Source: Eunapius fragilis
Lineage: Eukaryota > Porifera > Demospongiae > Spongillida > Spongillidae
Assembly: GCA_963681505.1 (NCBI GenBank)
Contig: OY811986.1
Location: 6,155,738-6,219,737 of the forward strand
DNA length: 64,000 bases
Reading direction: 5' to 3'
Shown here: piece after piece, positions 1-16,200 of the stretch
Layout: each line of letters opens with the position of its first letter
Numbering within the stretch: the first letter of the stretch is position 1
Notes under the pieces: model-generated
Database searches by the model: none
What the model was told of the DNA's origin: nothing
The model's input: the letters and a program-made list of their open reading frames with translations, nothing else
Program-made: the position numbers and the translations under genes

Positions 1-4545
<4,545 letters not shown>

Positions 4546-4702
4546 TGATAACTGCAACAGGCTGCTAGTAGCATAGAAGAGTGACTTTTATATAATGTTA
4601 CCTAGGCAACGCTCTCGAGTGTAAAATGTGCTGAGATCATAACTGGATTTATGTAATTAAGTTCCATAAATTGGGAAGTATATTTATCATTGCACAGCTG
4701 AC

Positions 4703-4868
4703 TCTAGAACATACACCTACGTGCGGGTTACAGTACTGACTATGGTCTAGAATATACACCTACGTGCGGGTTACAGTACTGACTATGGTCTAGAACATAC
4801 ACCTACGTGCGGGTTACAATACTGACTATGGTCTAGAACATACACCCACGTGCGGGTTACAATACTAG
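4703..4868. repeat. 43-bp tandem repeat, about 4 copies
   Basis: The unit contains TACACCTACGTGCGGGTTAC and CAGTACTGACTATGGTCTAG. The ACGTGCGGG core starts near 4719, 4762, 4805 and 4848, a spacing of 43 bp. The copies differ by a few substitutions. It lies just 3' of the ferlin stop codon. Confidence 0.9.
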
Positions 4869-4937
4869 AAAGTGTAGTTTTTACTACGATGGTCTCCGGT
4901 ATCGCACCATACTCGCAAATACCATCAAACCGCCACA

Positions 4938-4969
<32 letters not shown>

Positions 4970-5021
4970 TGTGCTTAATACATTTCCGCGACCTTTTAAT
5001 GTCTCCTGAATATCATGCATC

Positions 5022-5057
<36 letters not shown>

Positions 5058-5073
5058 GGTGGGGGGGGGGGGT
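4938..5073. repeat. Facing poly-C and poly-G homopolymer runs
   Basis: A run of about 28-30 C is followed about 55 bp later by about 50 bases that are almost all G with one short TGGTG interruption. Such runs are prone to length error in assembly, so their exact lengths are unreliable. Confidence 0.85.
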
Positions 5074-5744
5074 ACAATTGTACACGCATGTATACAGCAT
5101 CACTGCCATGACAAGTTTTTTTTTTAATTATTTTTTTTACCATTCGGTCATTAAAAAAATTGCGACAAATCAACAATTGATTTGTCAACAGTAAAATCAC
5201 GCGCAAATGAAGCGGCGTGTTTTTCATTGGCTGTGACGATACGGTATGTAGTGCAAGTCCTTTCAACAGAACCCGCTTTCAGGATCGGGCAGTGATAAGT
5301 ATTAGTCATATACGCCATATTGATTAGGCTCCGCACGTGCGGTAAGCTGGGTGTAGCTGCCTCGATCGTGAGGGTTTACCCGAATTACCGACGCGGCAAA
5401 GGAATTGGGCTACTCAGCAGAGCAATTTTAAACAGCTGCTACTTTCATTCTTCAGAAGGGAGGGATGCAGTCCTACCTATTAAATGGCTTTGTTATGCGA
5501 GTTTATGTTACGCTTGCTTGCCGAATAATTACAAAAAATGTCATTAAAGTCTTATACTTTTTCTGTCTACTACAGACATTTATTGACCACATCGAAAATT
5601 TCCAAAACTGGTGAAAGTGTGCCGATTGTCATGGATGCCCTTCAATGATTTGCAAGAAACCCATGGAACTTACGGGAGCAGGTTATGAATGATGCGGTAT
5701 GATGAAGTCATTAGAAACGCCACTCGCGTCGAACGTGATAGCCA

Positions 5745-5777
<33 letters not shown>

Positions 5778-6173
5778 GGAACAGAATCCGGCAATAGCCC
5801 TCTTGGCCTATAGCCTGCAGGAATAAAAGGCCTTCGTTACGCATCGGTTGCCTCCAGTCCAGAGGACCAAACTAAAGCAGTTAATTGGCAAACACATTAA
5901 ATGTGGTAGCATGCACGATTAATAAATCAGTTATATCATAATAGTACGCTTATTAGTTAGGCTAGCAGGCTGGATCAGGTAGTGCGTGTGGCCAGCCCTT
6001 CCCTCACGACTGTCCAACTACACCATCATCACTACCGCTGGGTGGGCGTTCGATCACAGAGACTGAGTAAAAAATTACTTTCCTGATATAGATATACTAT
6101 TCCTTTTATGATTTCATGGTATGACAATTAGATGTAACTTCAAATATATACAGAATTTAAAAAAAAAATGAAG

Positions 6174-6432
6174 CAAGTGATAAAAACTGTCTCTACGAGA
6201 AAGATGGTGTATATATATGAAAGGTTATAGAGCAAGGAAACAAGGTTAACTTTAACTGACTGGGAAGGAAATTGACCTTATTAGCACATGCATAGGTTAT
6301 TAAAAATATGACATGCACGCGGTAATATTGGTCTATTTTATTTTCCGCTAGTTAACCTCATTTCCTTGCTTTTTACACCACTATAGCCTTTATACCACCA
6401 ACTTTCTCGTAGAGGCAGTTTTTATTACTTGT
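6174..6432. mobile_element. Foldback MITE, intermediate age copy
   Basis: Left end CAAGTGATAAAAACTGTCTC matches the inverted right end (GAGGCAGTTTTTATTACTTG). The arms continue through a CTACGAGAAAGATGGTG / CACCAACTTTCTCGTAG pair and AGCAAGGAAACAAGGTTAAC / GTTAACCTCATTTCCTTGCT. The arms are roughly 90-100 bp around an unrelated centre. Same family as 1018-1294 and 20300-20586. No open frame and no clear target-site duplication. Confidence 0.82.
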
Positions 6433-6987
6433 ATAAACTATAAAGCTAATGGTACTTCTATTTCGATGAGACGTTCCATGTGCACTGGATTTTTGTTAAT
6501 GCGGCCGGAAGACTGACCCCCGGCTGAGATATTCCTCCAGGCAGAGATCCGATCTATCGCGGTGCGATTTTATCATGAATGGTGTGTATCAGGTTTGGAG
6601 TAACAAATAAATGCGTGCATGGTAGTTCGTCATTTTACTGCGATTCATGATCAACCCGCGTACATTCAAGCAAGTAAAGTTAATCGTGCATGCAGTATTT
6701 GTAAGCGATGAAATTTCCAACAGATCAGATTCGCTACCTCACTTGTGGCACGCCCGTACCCGCGTGGCCATACACTAGGCAACATGTTGCGTGCAACGCT
6801 ATGAATTTTTGTAAATTTCTAGTAAAATATCAGTAAACTAGTGTATGGTCGTCTTTAGAATTAGAAAACTTGATTAAAAAAAAATTCGTTGCAACGACCA
6901 TGCATATATGCAAAGATGTATAAATACATTTCCTGTGCGGTTGAGGTGTCCGTAATTTTGAACACTTTGATTCCACGCACTTCTTCA

Positions 6988-7370
6988 ATGCGCATGCATG
7001 CACGCGCAATAGAGCTCTTTCATGGTCACATGACGCGTGGGCTTTAATTGCGTTAATTGCTTTTTTGTCCGCCATATTGGTGCTCGGAAATATATGGGGT
7101 TTTGGTACTTTTGATACGTATAATTCGCGCTCCGAGGGCACAAGTAAAAATCATATATTTTTACAAATGTTAGTCATGTGTTAGACCACAATAATATATA
7201 TTTAAACGACACTCTGAAGTAATCCAAAACTACCCATACTTCTCCGAGCACCAATATGGCGGACTAATTAGAAGACGAATGCTATTAAGTCACGCGATGA
7301 AATAGCTCTAGCTCTATACAATATCAGGCATTTCACCGCAATACCCCTTGCGCATGCACGCGCAATAAAA
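6988..7370. mobile_element. Diverged foldback element with CCGCCATATTGG arms
   Basis: GTCCGCCATATTGGTGCTCGG on the + strand near 7068 returns inverted near 7243-7263. Outward of it, TAGAGCTCTTTCATGG and a TGACGCGTG stretch pair with TAGAGCTATTTCATCGCGTG read from the other strand, and each end carries a near-palindromic TGCGCATGCACGCGCAA block. It looks like a non-coding inverted-repeat transposon remnant. Edges are approximate. Confidence 0.6.
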
Positions 7371-8490
7371 TACCTGTGGTTTTTAAGAATCATCTGCATA
7401 AATGCTCGACAGCTAACATGTAATACATTCTTGAAGGAGGAATTAAGGGGGCAGTAAAGTGGAGGAGCTAGGAACACACGCAACGCCAGCTTAGGTTAAA
7501 GAACCACTCCGTTATGTATACTATGACAGAACCAGGGCTTAGCCTTATGATTGACTGGTTTAATACTGGTTTTTGCCCCGCCCCCCATGTCATAATGGCA
7601 GGGTTCATGCAAGTAGTTATTATTATTATTTTTTGTTTCTGACACTGAATTGTATGTCCATGCACGAGTAATAAATGGCAGTGGAACCTGCTTCATTCGA
7701 ACTGGCTGGTCGGCATGCGATTACAGCTGCTACGTAGACTCGTTGCATGTGCATTCCTCGTGCCTGTACCATTAAGCGGGACTGAAAAACAAAACAAAAA
7801 ATGCTACATGTAGCAAACATGCACGGAGTAGCTTGACGCGCTTGCATGTACTCACCTATGATTTCATAGTTATACGGGCATACATGCATGTAACTTCAGC
7901 GGCCGATAATGCATGGCTAGTCGCTATAATACATTCGTGTATATTTAATTGCGTTGTGTATTCATGCCGGGAAAAAAAATCCGGCTCATTAAATATGTGG
8001 TGTCGAAATGCTACCCGCGGGCTGCTATGTGTTTTTGTCTGTTTTCGTAGGAGTCGTTTCCTCCCCCTCAGCATATCAGATGGTCAGGTGGACACAAACT
8101 GACCTCTGCGGTCTGCGCAGATGTAAAAATAAATACAATAAAAGTGTAACAAGCCCAATGTAATTATAATATACTACGTGATTGTGGTATAAGTTTTTAT
8201 TTAAAAAAATTTTTTTGAGCGGAACTATATTTAATTCGTCCTGTAATTGGTAGTAGACTGTCGCAAGTATGGCTATATATATATATTATAATTATATAAT
8301 ATTATATATATATATATAGGGTATTCAGTGTAGTGCAAACATGGATTTGCCTTAAAATCTCGGCTTAGGGGATGTATGACAGTATGCCGTGTTAGCATTT
8401 TGACTACCAATAATTGATTCGTGACGAGGTTGACCTTTTTTCATTTTATTTTTTATTACGGTATAATATTATGATTTCAAACCATGTGCT

Positions 8491-8497
8491 TATAAAA
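8491..8497 (+). promoter_or_regulatory. TATA-like box upstream of the Kazal/thyroglobulin gene
   Basis: TATAAAA lies about 45 bp before the ATG at 8542, at a plausible distance from a start site near 8520. This is a sequence match only. Confidence 0.35.
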
Positions 8498-8541
8498 ATG
8501 TAGCTAACGGTCACCCTAAACACAAATTCTCAACGCAAGAG

Positions 8542-10010
8542 ATGCTCCGACACATCCAGCAAATCAACAGCGCCGTCGCACTCACGACTCTGGCCCTCCT
8601 CTGGGGAGCTTGCACGGGTGACGATGCAAACATGACGATGGTATGCTCCCAGCTGCGGAATATGGCTTGCAACGTGCAGAACGCCAGCGTGGATTACAAC
8701 CTGAAAATCTCCAGTACCACGTACTACACGTCTCAACTTCTCACCAGTGAGTCACATATACCATGCATTCTGCATGGGCGTATAGTATGACGACAACACA
8801 AGACAGCAGTACGTTTCAGTATATACGTGCATGCATGCAGTTACCATTTCTAGGAATAGCTGTCCTACATTCGAGGACTACTTGGGGTTTACGGAAGACA
8901 CACATAAAAGCACTTGGAATTACACTATTACGGCGACGAGTTCCAATCAGAGCCCTGTCGGACACTTCCAGGTGCCTTCTGGGAGCCGGTTGGAGATCGA
9001 GAGCTGCAACAACAGCAAGGTTAGCCGTCTCCGCCATGACTTCATTCCTTAATATGCATGCCACTATATAGGTCCTCCTGTTTTCAACATGCGAGGCCTC
9101 CCCTGTAGATCTGCCTCGCACGTACAACTGGATAGCTCCGTCGACAACGGCTGCCACTATTTGTTTCAAGTACGTTGACACATTTATCCCTTCCAAATGC
9201 TCAAACATATCCCTCCCTTTCTTTTTACTTGGCAAAGGGTCGTGATCCAGCCCCCTAATGGAGGCTGCGAGACAGTAGAGAAATGCATCACACCGTCGGC
9301 TACGCACACTGATGATCCCCCGCAAGACCTCGAGATAAGTGGCGACGGCGAGCTTGGATCCGGACTAGTGGACGACACGACAGCAGCAGTAAGGGAAATT
9401 TAACTAACGCGGAAAAAAAAAACTTTATAAAGCGTATTCTAAATGCTTCCAGTGCAACGCGAAATGGAATTGCTCTTCGCGAGTTTATAGGAACAGAACA
9501 CTGTGCGGCTCAGATGGCGTCCTCTACCCGAATAGATGCTATACGAAGCACGCGGAGTGCTTGAAGGGCATCACGATCACCACTCGGCCTGCAGCACTGG
9601 GTCCCTGTCGACCGCTGGGTAAGCCAATAACATCACTTAATACGAGGCAATTAGCCAATCAAATCCGCCACAGCCACCACCGTTACTACTACGCCCCCGA
9701 GCGCATCCACGAACTTCGACCAGACCTGTCAGGGAATGAACCACATACTAAGGAAGTTTGCACAGCCCAACCGATCGCTATGCACGTGCACGAACCAGTA
9801 CAAGCCAATCGAATGCGAACAGGACAACCAAACGCGACAAGTTCGGTGTTGGTGCGCTGGGTCTTCTGGGGCCATTACATCAGCTACTAAATATACAATG
9901 GATTGTGGTGAACAGCAAGCGTAAGTGCACACGTATACATGTGCGTATTACACAACAGGCATATTAAAGGTATCTCTCTCTCTCTCTCCAGTCAGCTCAA
10001 GTGCTTCTAA
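8542..10010 (+). CDS. Secreted Kazal + thyroglobulin type-1 domain protein
   Basis: Seven exons (8542-8746, 8841-9019, 9072-9169, 9238-9388, 9453-9618, 9674-9920, 9992-10010) join in consistent phase to 1065 nt, 354 residues. The N-terminus (MLRHIQQ then a hydrophobic AVALTTLALLWGA stretch) is a signal peptide. Residues 70-210 are extracellular-looking, with few cysteines, NxT/NxS sites and no family I recognise. Exon 5 encodes a Kazal domain (CGSDGVLYPNRCYTKHAEC, ending GPCRP). Exon 6, after a Thr-rich linker, encodes a thyroglobulin type-1-like module (QYKPIEC, RCWCAGSSGAI, MDCG). Kazal modules are often serine-protease inhibitors and thyroglobulin modules often block cysteine proteases. 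Testican, SMOC and agrin combine such modules, but no EF-hand domain is seen here. Inhibition is inferred. The gene converges on KANSL3, 197 bp away. Confidence 0.87.
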
Positions 10011-10207
10011 ACAATGACACTTATCACTCAATTTTCCCTATGCCCGAATCCAAAGGACCACATCTTTGTATTATATGTGATATTATATTTATGTGTTTTT
10101 AATAGCATGTGTTTTTAATAACAGTTATTACGTGCCCTTTGAGCATAAAATGCAATGAAATGTGGCTACTTAAATATAAGTTTACACAACAACTGACAAC
10201 TAATTAT

Positions 10208-13200
10208 CTACTTGTGTAACTGAAGCTTCTTGAGTGTTTTGGGATCAAGACCTTCATGGTCTAAGTCCTCATATGGGTTTCGTGGGGGTGTGATGGGAAG
10301 CGGCAGTATTTGTGAGGAGGGGACGGTGAGGAGTTGAAGTGGTGATGTCTCCAACGAATTATTATTGTTGTTACTATTGTTAGAGTTGCCTCCTAATACA
10401 AGGATGGGAGGAGTTTTTGAGAGCTCAGAATTAACAATCTTCCCATACTGATGAGGCTTCATCCCCATTGCTGATTTTCTTCCAGCACCATCTGAGGTCA
10501 CAGATTTAGAACGTGGTCTCCCGATCCTAGGGAGCTCCCCTGAGCTGGGCCTCTCGTGTGCACACAGGGGAGATGGCGTACTGGAGCGACTCCCACTGCT
10601 TCCACGCAGATAGTTGGCCCACAATAGGGAATTGTTGTTGAAATTGAAGTTCTTTCCGTCAGAGTCCTCAAAGGGAGGAGAGGCAGTGAGGATGATAGGA
10701 CTTTGGGGCATCGAAGGAGTGAGAAATGTGCTCCCAATGTCTTCGCCATGAGTGGATTTTCTCTTCTTCGCCTGCCTCGTCTCGTCCAGAACACTACATG
10801 GTAACAGGTGAAACAGGAAGCTGAATATCTTCTCAAGAATCAATCTGTCCACTATGCTCTGTGTCACAGTAACAAGATATTTATCTTCAGTTTGTAGGCG
10901 CAGCTGCAAATAGAAAAAATTATTTACTAAAAAACTTGGATTGATCCAAAGTAATTCAAAGCCATGTGTGGCTTCAAAAACAGGCACACCTTCCATAAAT
11001 AACAATTTTCATAAGGTGCGGTTTCAATAAAAACCCTTTGGAGTGTGTGGATCATACTCATGTAATCCATTGCTTTGTTGATGCCGAACCACACAGACAA
11101 AACTGCTTTAAAATTCCTGCAATCTACTGCCAAGATCAAACAATTAATTTCCTGCAGCAAAAATGGCTTGTCCTCTGAAGTCAAATATATAGTTTACATG
11201 GCAACACCTTTTGTCACCAAGTTACAAAATGGAGGCAACATGTTTAGACTGAAGATGGTAGTGAAGTATATTGTACGTTTCGTGACTTCTAATTCAACAT
11301 GCACTGTGTGTGTGTGTGTGTGCGTGTGTGTTGTATTCATGCTTGTAGTCCCAATTAGAAGCTGTGTGTCTAGTTGAGAGTTTACGATATTTGCTGGAAA
11401 AAAAAAGCAAAACAAAAAACAAAACAAAAAACAAAAAACACAACATCGATCAGATAGTAGTAGTCTCTACAATAAAGGCGCTGGATATGCAACTGTGCAC
11501 TGTTCTGCATGAAGAGATTGCATGTACCCCACACACCTGGATGATATGTTATGCATGAAGAGATTGCATGTACCCCACACACCTGGATGATATGTTATGC
11601 AGAGTTTTCATATCTAACCGAAGTGGCCACTGAATAAGTACAGACCCCCTTCCACGAAGGGTAATTGCCATGGCAATCGCTGGTAGGCAACAAACTTTAG
11701 CCAGCTCTACATGCTTGCTCTTAACAGTAGCACAGGTTTATAAGAGTTTTGATGTTTTTCTAGGCTCAATGGAGCTCTATAATGTGCATTTAGAAAGTCG
11801 CCTACCTGAGGAGTTACTACTAACGTGGAAAACCTAGTCAGTGGGAGGAGCCAACTAAGTGGGAGCCATTTAATTACCATGTCTGACAGAGAGATGCAAT
11901 GCAAGAAGTTGAGCTCACCAAGTCATCTCCACCACCAACTACCACCAGTGCTGTGTAGCAGTCCATCTGTGACCTTAGCTCCTGAAGAGATGGGTAAAAA
12001 AAACAGTCAATGTGTAGCTGTTGCCATTGGATACAAAATGACAAACTAATGGATCCTCCCAGGTAATGCATAGCACGCATTTCTAAACCTTCTCCCACTG
12101 ATTTCCAATCACCATACTCACCTCCCACCACCCCACCCACCTCCCACCACCCCACCCACCTCCCACCACCTCCTGGTGGCAAATAGGAAGGTGGAGGAGG
12201 AACAAACTGCATACACAGAAAGTACTCCAGACCAAAGGACACACACACACACACAAACACATACACAACACACACACACACACATTTTCCAAAGGTACAT
12301 AATAGAATGCACAGGTGTTACTTTGAGCATTAATAACCCTATTAGTGAGAACTGCCCAAGTGTGAAGAAATAATGAGATAGCAGCCTTATTACAGCATAT
12401 GACATAACCAGTTCTGTAGTGTGTCTTGTCTCCCCCCACACACCTCCCCCATGCAAAACGTCACACACAACAATTAACCTTCAACTATTGAGTAAAACAG
12501 AAATGACCACTGCCAACTTATGGTTAACACCAACGCCTCTTAAAAACCACCTGATCTGAAGGGTGGTGTGATGGTATTGATATAGTGGTGGTGATGTGAT
12601 GGCATTGAAGTGATGGTGGTGATGTGATGGCCCTGAAATGGATGTGATGGTATTGAGGTGGTGGTGGTGGTGTGATGGCCCTGGAGTGGTGGTGTGATGG
12701 CCCTGAAGTGGGTGTGATGGCGTTGTGGATGTTTACAGCAAGAGCTTACCCACCCCCCCTTTACCTGAAAATCACGATTTAGAGCAGTAGTGGTGATATA
12801 CACATGTCATTGTCACATGAATTTATATGGGATGATAGCTATCATTTCCTGACTGTCAGGCCTAAGGCTAAGGTAATAAAATGTCTGGGTATAACCACGA
12901 CAACCAATTATACCAGTATAAGTGTGCTATGTTAGTGCAATTCTGACCTCAGCGTAGTCAACTGATGACACAAGGGATCCACTGCCCACCACAAAAATGG
13001 TAGGCGTGGTGCAGCTACTGAAGGGGTCCATGGACAGCTGTAGAGAGACAAGGTGCCATAATAGTGTGTACACACAGTGTAAACTGCACTAGAAATGGTA
13101 GGTATACAACCAACCATGCTTCTGTTAACCCCCACATTCCACCTCTCTTCTGTGCAAGGGAAGGAAACGCCATCTAATCCTAACACCCCTAATGGACACA

Positions 13201-16200
13201 AGACCTAGTGTCAGAAACCTTTTAAGACTTAGATACTTCTCTCACACCCCACACACTGCTTCATCTCACCCCCTTCCAAACCACACATCTCCACTAGACA
13301 CCCTCCCACTTGGACTTAATGACATCTCCACTAGACACAACACCACCTGCATGGAGGTGATACACACACACAAACTAATCAATCTCAATATTCCATTTAA
13401 CGGTTTCCATGGTGAGGAGACTGTTTCCCTTTCTTAAGTGCACAGTACAACAGGTTGTGACCACAAGTGATAACAAAGTGACCATTCCCTGAAGTGGTAT
13501 ACAGTGGAATGAAATGGCTTCATCAGTAGCCTCCCCCCCCCCCCCATATGATAATGGCTAGCTGGTACACCCACAAATGAATGTCATACACCCTCATAAC
13601 ACACCTTCCACTGGTGCTCTGGACCTTGACACGGCAGACCTAGAGATACAATACAGCTGACTGGTTCCAACTCTGCTATCTACAACAGAGACATATTCAA
13701 AAGTTTGTAACACAATTAAGACAAATCAAATTCAAAACCTCACTAATTGAAATGACATAAGCTGGCAACCAGAGGTGAAAGGGCTACCCACTGCACAATG
13801 GCTCAACACTCCCTATCTCCATCCCCAGCAGAATGGCTCAACACTCCCTATCTCCATCCCCAGCACAATGGCTCAATGCTCCCTATCTCCATCCACTGCA
13901 CAATGGCTCAATGCTCCCTATCTCCATCCACTGCACAATGGCTCAACACTCCCTATCTCCATCCCCAGCACAATGGCTCAATGCTCCCTATCTCCATCCC
14001 CTACACAATGGCTCAATGCTCCCTATCTCCATCCCCTACACAATGGCTCAATGCTCCCTATCTCCATCCCTACACAATGGCTCCATGCTCCCTATCTCCA
14101 TCCCCAGCACAATGACTCACCTTGCAAGCCAGACGAGCACCCACAGACCAACCAATCAGCACAATGGGACGTGTACCATACTGCTGCTTTAGCTAGAGGG
14201 AGAGAGGGAGGGAGGGTAGGAGGGAGGGAGAGAGGGAGGGAGAGAGGGAGGGAGGGAGGGAGAGAGGGAGGGAGTAGTGAAGTAGTGGGCATGGAGGAGA
14301 CAGCCATGATACACCAATATAGCCTGAAGACTTTAAAGTTTATTAAATCAGTTACATGGTTACAACCCGCTCTCTGGTACAAACTGCACTTTATAAATAT
14401 AATGTTGCAGACGTCTGGGTTGAAGCCACAGGCAGAATACTGTAAACATTTAATTTGGAAAGCATATGAATACGACAAAGGGTACAAAACCTTTCAAGGC
14501 ATAAGCAAAGCTTCCACATGTAACTAGCTGTATGCCTCCACATGTAACTAGCTGTATGCCTCCACATGTAACTAGCTGTATACCTCCACATGTAACTAGC
14601 TGTATACTTCCACATGTAACTAGCTGTATACCTCCACATGTAACTAGCTGTATACCTCCACATGTAACTAGCTGTATACCTCCACATGTAACTAGCTGTA
14701 TACCTCCACGTGCCATGCCAACCCTGCTACGCACGCAAGTGCAACATGATGTCAGCCATTCTGAGGTAAAAGTACAGGTTGCAGATGTCATTAGAAACCC
14801 CACACTTCCTTCCGTAGCCAAACTACCACAGCCCTCTAAGTAACCACACTGCCCAGCAATAGATATCGCCCAGACATTCTGAAGGCTGCCAACAAGCAAA
14901 TGCCTGCAAGGCTTTAGTGAACCAAAGGTGTGATTAGCAGATAACTAGCCCCAGTACACATAAACATCAATGTAAGTGTGAATCAGAAAAATGTGATAAA
15001 GACAAAAAAAAAACTGTGTTAGAACAGCAGATATATAAGAAGAAATTGAACAGAAACTGTATGTACAACAATGTTCAGAACATGCCCCAATTACAGTTAC
15101 ACCTGTTCAGAACATGCCCCAATTACAGTTACACCTGTTCAGAACATGCCCACTACATGTATGTAACACCTGTTCAGAACATAATATCATACATTGTGAA
15201 TCAACCCATGCTCTCCACCACATACATGTGCAAATGGCTACATACTCACTTCCCCCACACATTCACAAGTGGCCTATTCCCCATACATACAAATAGTTAT
15301 TATCTAAACCTCACATACATCTATTGATGTGCATCACATGAATGATTGATTGATGGCATTGATGTGCATCACATGGCCCAGTGTACAGCAATAGAATACA
15401 CATGGCCCAGTGTACAGCAATAGAATACACATGGCCCAGTGTACAGCAATAGAATACACATGGCCCAGTGTACAGCAATAGAATACACATGGCCCAGTGT
15501 ACAGCAATAGAATACACATGGCCCAGTGTACAGCAATAGAATACACATGGCCCAGTGTACAGCAATAGAATACACATGGCCCAGTGTACAGCAATAGAAT
15601 ACACATGGCCCAGTGTACAGCAATAGAATACACATGGCCCAGTGTACAGCAATAGAATACACATGGCCCAGTGTACAGCAATAGAATACAGAGCATGTGT
15701 CTTAATTGGGTGCCTACATTTAACTATACTGCTTATTCATACAACCTCATCACTCCGTCCTGCATACTCCACCTGCACACATCTACACATACCTCCTGAA
15801 CACGTGCAAGAGACAGCAACATCATCTCCTCCACGAGCACCTGAAGACTCAACACCTGACATGGGTTGGTTAGATGGTCTGGGAGAGCGATTGGGTACAC
15901 CTTTCCTAAGGAACTGAGCTGTGAATGCCACAATCTCCAGCGACGTCCACCAACCCCCACAGACGTGTGAGGAAGCACAACAAATATTGGCGCTGGTTCA
16001 AACTTGACCTGGACGAAGGAAGAGAAGCAACCATATCTCACTCACTCTCTCTCTCTCATTTTATCTGTTCATCTACAAACACACTAAAGACTACCATACA
16101 CTGGGTAACATGTTGCATGCAACCACTGTATAATTGGATTCATTGAGATGCATGCAACATTGTTGCCTGGAGTATTATATTACTTACTAGTCACTTAACC

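Larger units (their letters stand above)
4546..8490. other. Gene-free spacer between ferlin and the Kazal/thyroglobulin gene
   Basis: About 3.9 kb without an exon-like reading frame. It holds a 43-bp tandem repeat (4703-4868), poly-C (about 4940-4968), poly-G (about 5023-5072), another poly-C (about 5751-5777), a 9-bp-arm hairpin (GACAAATCA/TGATTTGTC, about 5164-5187), a MITE at 6174-6432, a larger foldback at 6988-7370 and an AT-rich palindromic stretch at about 8275-8320. Much of the rest is AT-rich with CpG-containing patches. Confidence 0.75.

Noticed and set aside
4925-5336. Minus-strand frame with poly-Pro and poly-Gly
   Set aside because: Created by homopolymer runs of C and G; no family resemblance.
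13100-13200. Possible extra KANSL3 exon (VLGLDGVSFPCTEERW on the minus strand)
   Set aside because: Exons 13605-13679 and 12948-13037 already join in phase and match the human spacing; no need for this stretch.
15311-15696. Overlapping frames with CILLLYTGP repeats
   Set aside because: A 29-bp minisatellite read in several frames; intronic.
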